Shown here: in pieces, positions 13,368 to 14,614 of the stretch
Layout: each line of letters begins with the position of its first letter
Position numbering within the stretch: position 1 is the stretch's first letter
NCBI GenBank assembly: GCA_013298455.1
Contig: JAAFHR010000030.1
Span: forward strand, 1 to 14,614
Source of the DNA: Betaproteobacteria bacterium
Lineage (GTDB): Bacteria > Pseudomonadota > Gammaproteobacteria > Burkholderiales > Casimicrobiaceae
Length of the DNA stretch: 14,614 bases
Reading direction: 5' to 3'
Made by a program: the position numbers and the translations under genes
Notes under the pieces: model-generated
Told to the model about the DNA's origin: nothing
Databases searched by the model: none
What the model saw: only the letters and a program-made list of their open reading frames with translations

Positions 13368-14237
13368 ATGCCTCCACGCTCCGCCTCGTCCATCCACCAC
13401 GCCGCCTCTGCGCGGGGTTTGCCCAAAGCCGCCTCAAACGCCAAGAAAGGCGCAGCCGCCAATTCGAGCGGCGGCGTGCAAAGCCTGACCCGCGGCTTGT
13501 CGTTGCTCGAACAGTTGGCCGAATCCGAAGGCGGCATTTCGCTCACGGAAATTTCAGCACGTGTGGGGCTCGCACCGTCCACCGCGCATCGCCTGCTCAA
13601 CACGCTGGCCGACATGGGCTTCGTCGTGCAAGCCAATGACTCTGGGCTCTGGTACATCGGTCTTAAAACGTATCGCGTGGGCTGTGCGTTTGTTTCGAAC
13701 CGCGATTTCGTTGGCGAATCGCATGTGCATTTGCGAAAGCTCATGGAAGCTTCGGGCGAAACGGCGAACCTATCGATCCTTGACGGCACGCACGTTTGCT
13801 TCATCGCACAAGTGCAGTGCCACGAGGTGATGCGCATGCTCGTTCGCCTCGGTTCGCGCCTACCAGCGCACGCATCGGGCTCTGGGAAGGCCATTCTTTC
13901 GGCCTTGCCTGAGGACGAATTGGTGGGGCTGCTCCGCGAACTCAAGCCGCAGAAAATGACGCCCAAAACGATCATCGATGCCGATCAGTTGCGCTTGCAA
14001 TTTGCCACCATTCGCGCACGCGGCTACAGCTACGACGACGAAGAAAACGCGATGGGCTTGCGCTGTGTCGCCGCTCCAATTTACGATGAATTCGCCGAAC
14101 CACTCGGCGCGATTTCGCTAGCCGGCCCGATCGCCCGGCTCACCGACGAGCGCATCCTAAAGCTCGGCCCGCTCGTTGCACACACAGCACGAGACATCAC
14201 CGAGAAATTGGGTGGTGTGGTGCCGGTTGAGGTTTGA
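13368..14237 (+). CDS. IclR-family transcriptional regulator
   Basis: IclR proteins are dimeric repressors or activators that respond to small aromatic or organic acids. Residues 1-37 are a basic, low-complexity tail rich in Ala, Lys and Ser (KAASNAKKGAAAN), longer than usual. The winged helix-turn-helix lies at about 38-100 (VQSLTRGLSLLEQLAE, ISLTEISARVGLAPSTAHRL). The effector-binding domain follows, with the family signature SRLPAHASGSGKAILSALP at about 163-181 and GYSYDDEENAMGLRCVAAPI later. At 289 residues it is complete. ATG 13368 has no clear Shine-Dalgarno sequence. It stands alone on this strand; the Bug receptor upstream is separated by a terminator, though a regulatory link between them is plausible. 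Confidence 0.95.
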   Translation: MPPRSASSIHHAASARGLPKAASNAKKGAAANSSGGVQSLTRGLSLLEQLAESEGGISLTEISARVGLAPSTAHRLLNTLADMGFVVQANDSGLWYIGLKTYRVGCAFVSNRDFVGESHVHLRKLMEASGETANLSILDGTHVCFIAQVQCHEVMRMLVRLGSRLPAHASGSGKAILSALPEDELVGLLRELKPQKMTPKTIIDADQLRLQFATIRARGYSYDDEENAMGLRCVAAPIYDEFAEPLGAISLAGPIARLTDERILKLGPLVAHTARDITEKLGGVVPVEV

Positions 14238-14281
14238 GTCGTAACGCGATCTCAATCGAAAACTGTTCGATTAACGGACGA

Positions 14282-14376
14282 AATTTTTTGCCATAGATTA
14301 CACAGATGAACACAGACTTTCATTGGCTGAATCCAAGTTCATCCGTGCAATCTGTGCAATCTGTGGCTAAAAAATT
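14282..14376. repeat. Imperfect 35-bp inverted repeat (MITE/REP-like palindrome)
   Basis: The left arm 14282-14316 (AATTTTTTGCCATAGATTAC and on) is the near reverse complement of the right arm 14342-14376, with a few mismatches and a small offset. They are separated by 25 bp. The CCACAGATTACACAGAT type of sequence is a dispersed intergenic repeat in many bacteria. Between convergent genes, with A and T runs at its ends, it could also act as a two-way terminator. Confidence 0.65.
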
Positions 14377-14452
14377 CTTAGTCGACAGTATTGAGACTTG
14401 CGCCCCCCCTCAGCGACGAACTTGTCCCGCACGAAGCGCGCGGGCGACACCA

Positions 14453-14614
14453 TCACAAAGCGCCGACCTTCGTCGCTTTAGCAGCAGCGTCAATCAACGT
14501 TTTCAGCGCGGTGACATCAACGTCCGCCAGTCGCTTGATGTAGAGACAGCCCTTGCCGGTTTTGTGTTTGCCCAGCTCGGCGACCGTTGCCGCTGACGTT
14601 TGCGCGTCGAGCAG
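14453..14614 (-). CDS. DUF1801 domain protein, partial (C-terminal 53 residues)
   Basis: The frame enters from the right edge and ends at TGA 14455-14453. The visible 53 residues include ELGKHKTGKGCLYIKRLADV and DVTALKTLIDAAAKATK. GKHKTGKxCLYIKRLADVD is the characteristic C-terminal block of DUF1801 (YdhG-like) proteins, small single-domain proteins of unknown function. The N-terminus lies outside the window. It converges with the IclR gene, with the inverted repeat at 14282-14376 between them. Confidence 0.8.
   Translation of the reverse strand: MLDAQTSAATVAELGKHKTGKGCLYIKRLADVDVTALKTLIDAAAKATKVGAL

Noticed and set aside
14306..14596. Plus-strand open frame of 96 codons at the right end
   Set aside because: It runs through the inverted repeat and antisense to the recognisable DUF1801 C-terminus.
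1..14614. CRISPR array, tRNA or rRNA genes
   Set aside because: No regularly spaced repeats and no tRNA cloverleaf or rRNA blocks were seen on either strand by eye.

Overview
The window reads as a chromosomal stretch from a betaproteobacterium, most likely Burkholderiales-like. This rests on the adjacent accA-tilS pair, a Bug-family periplasmic binding protein and an IclR regulator. It is an inference from gene content; no rRNA or tRNA gene was seen to anchor it.

Left part (1-2275): a small membrane-protein gene runs off the left edge. It is followed by a decayed ccdAB toxin-antitoxin module, with a paired palindromic operator, an over-long CcdA and a CcdB interrupted by one in-frame stop. 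Next come a Tat-exported methionine sulfoxide reductase (msrB) and a second copy of the small membrane-protein gene. The two small-gene copies share coding sequence and a leader hairpin, so they frame ccdAB and msrB like a segmental duplication.

Central part (2276-6092, minus strand): a tight three-gene operon that I do not recognise as a named system. In transcription order it encodes an N6-adenine DNA methyltransferase fused to an HsdS-like target-recognition domain, a P-loop ATPase with a C-terminal zinc ribbon and helix-hairpin-helix region, and a protein with an RxxxxH HEPN-type motif. Junctions are 2 bp apart and about 4 bp overlapping. This is the best candidate for an undescribed defence system: self-marking, ATP-dependent sensing and an RNase-like effector. 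It lies just downstream of a truncated 3' end of glmS, the classical Tn7 target, joined to a 20-bp tandem repeat.

Right of this (6470-8414, minus strand) sit a complete RelE toxin with a Phd/YefM-type antitoxin and a class II Fic protein. The region 1-8414 is therefore a toxin/defence accessory island holding msrB.

From 8937 onward the content is core-like: a four-helix membrane protein, accA (apparently read from a leaderless transcript), tilS, a Bug-type solute receptor with a clear terminator, an IclR regulator with its own promoter, and at the right edge the C-terminus of a DUF1801 protein on the minus strand. Three intergenic REP/MITE-like repeats lie at about 8626-8655, 12928-13028 and 14282-14376.
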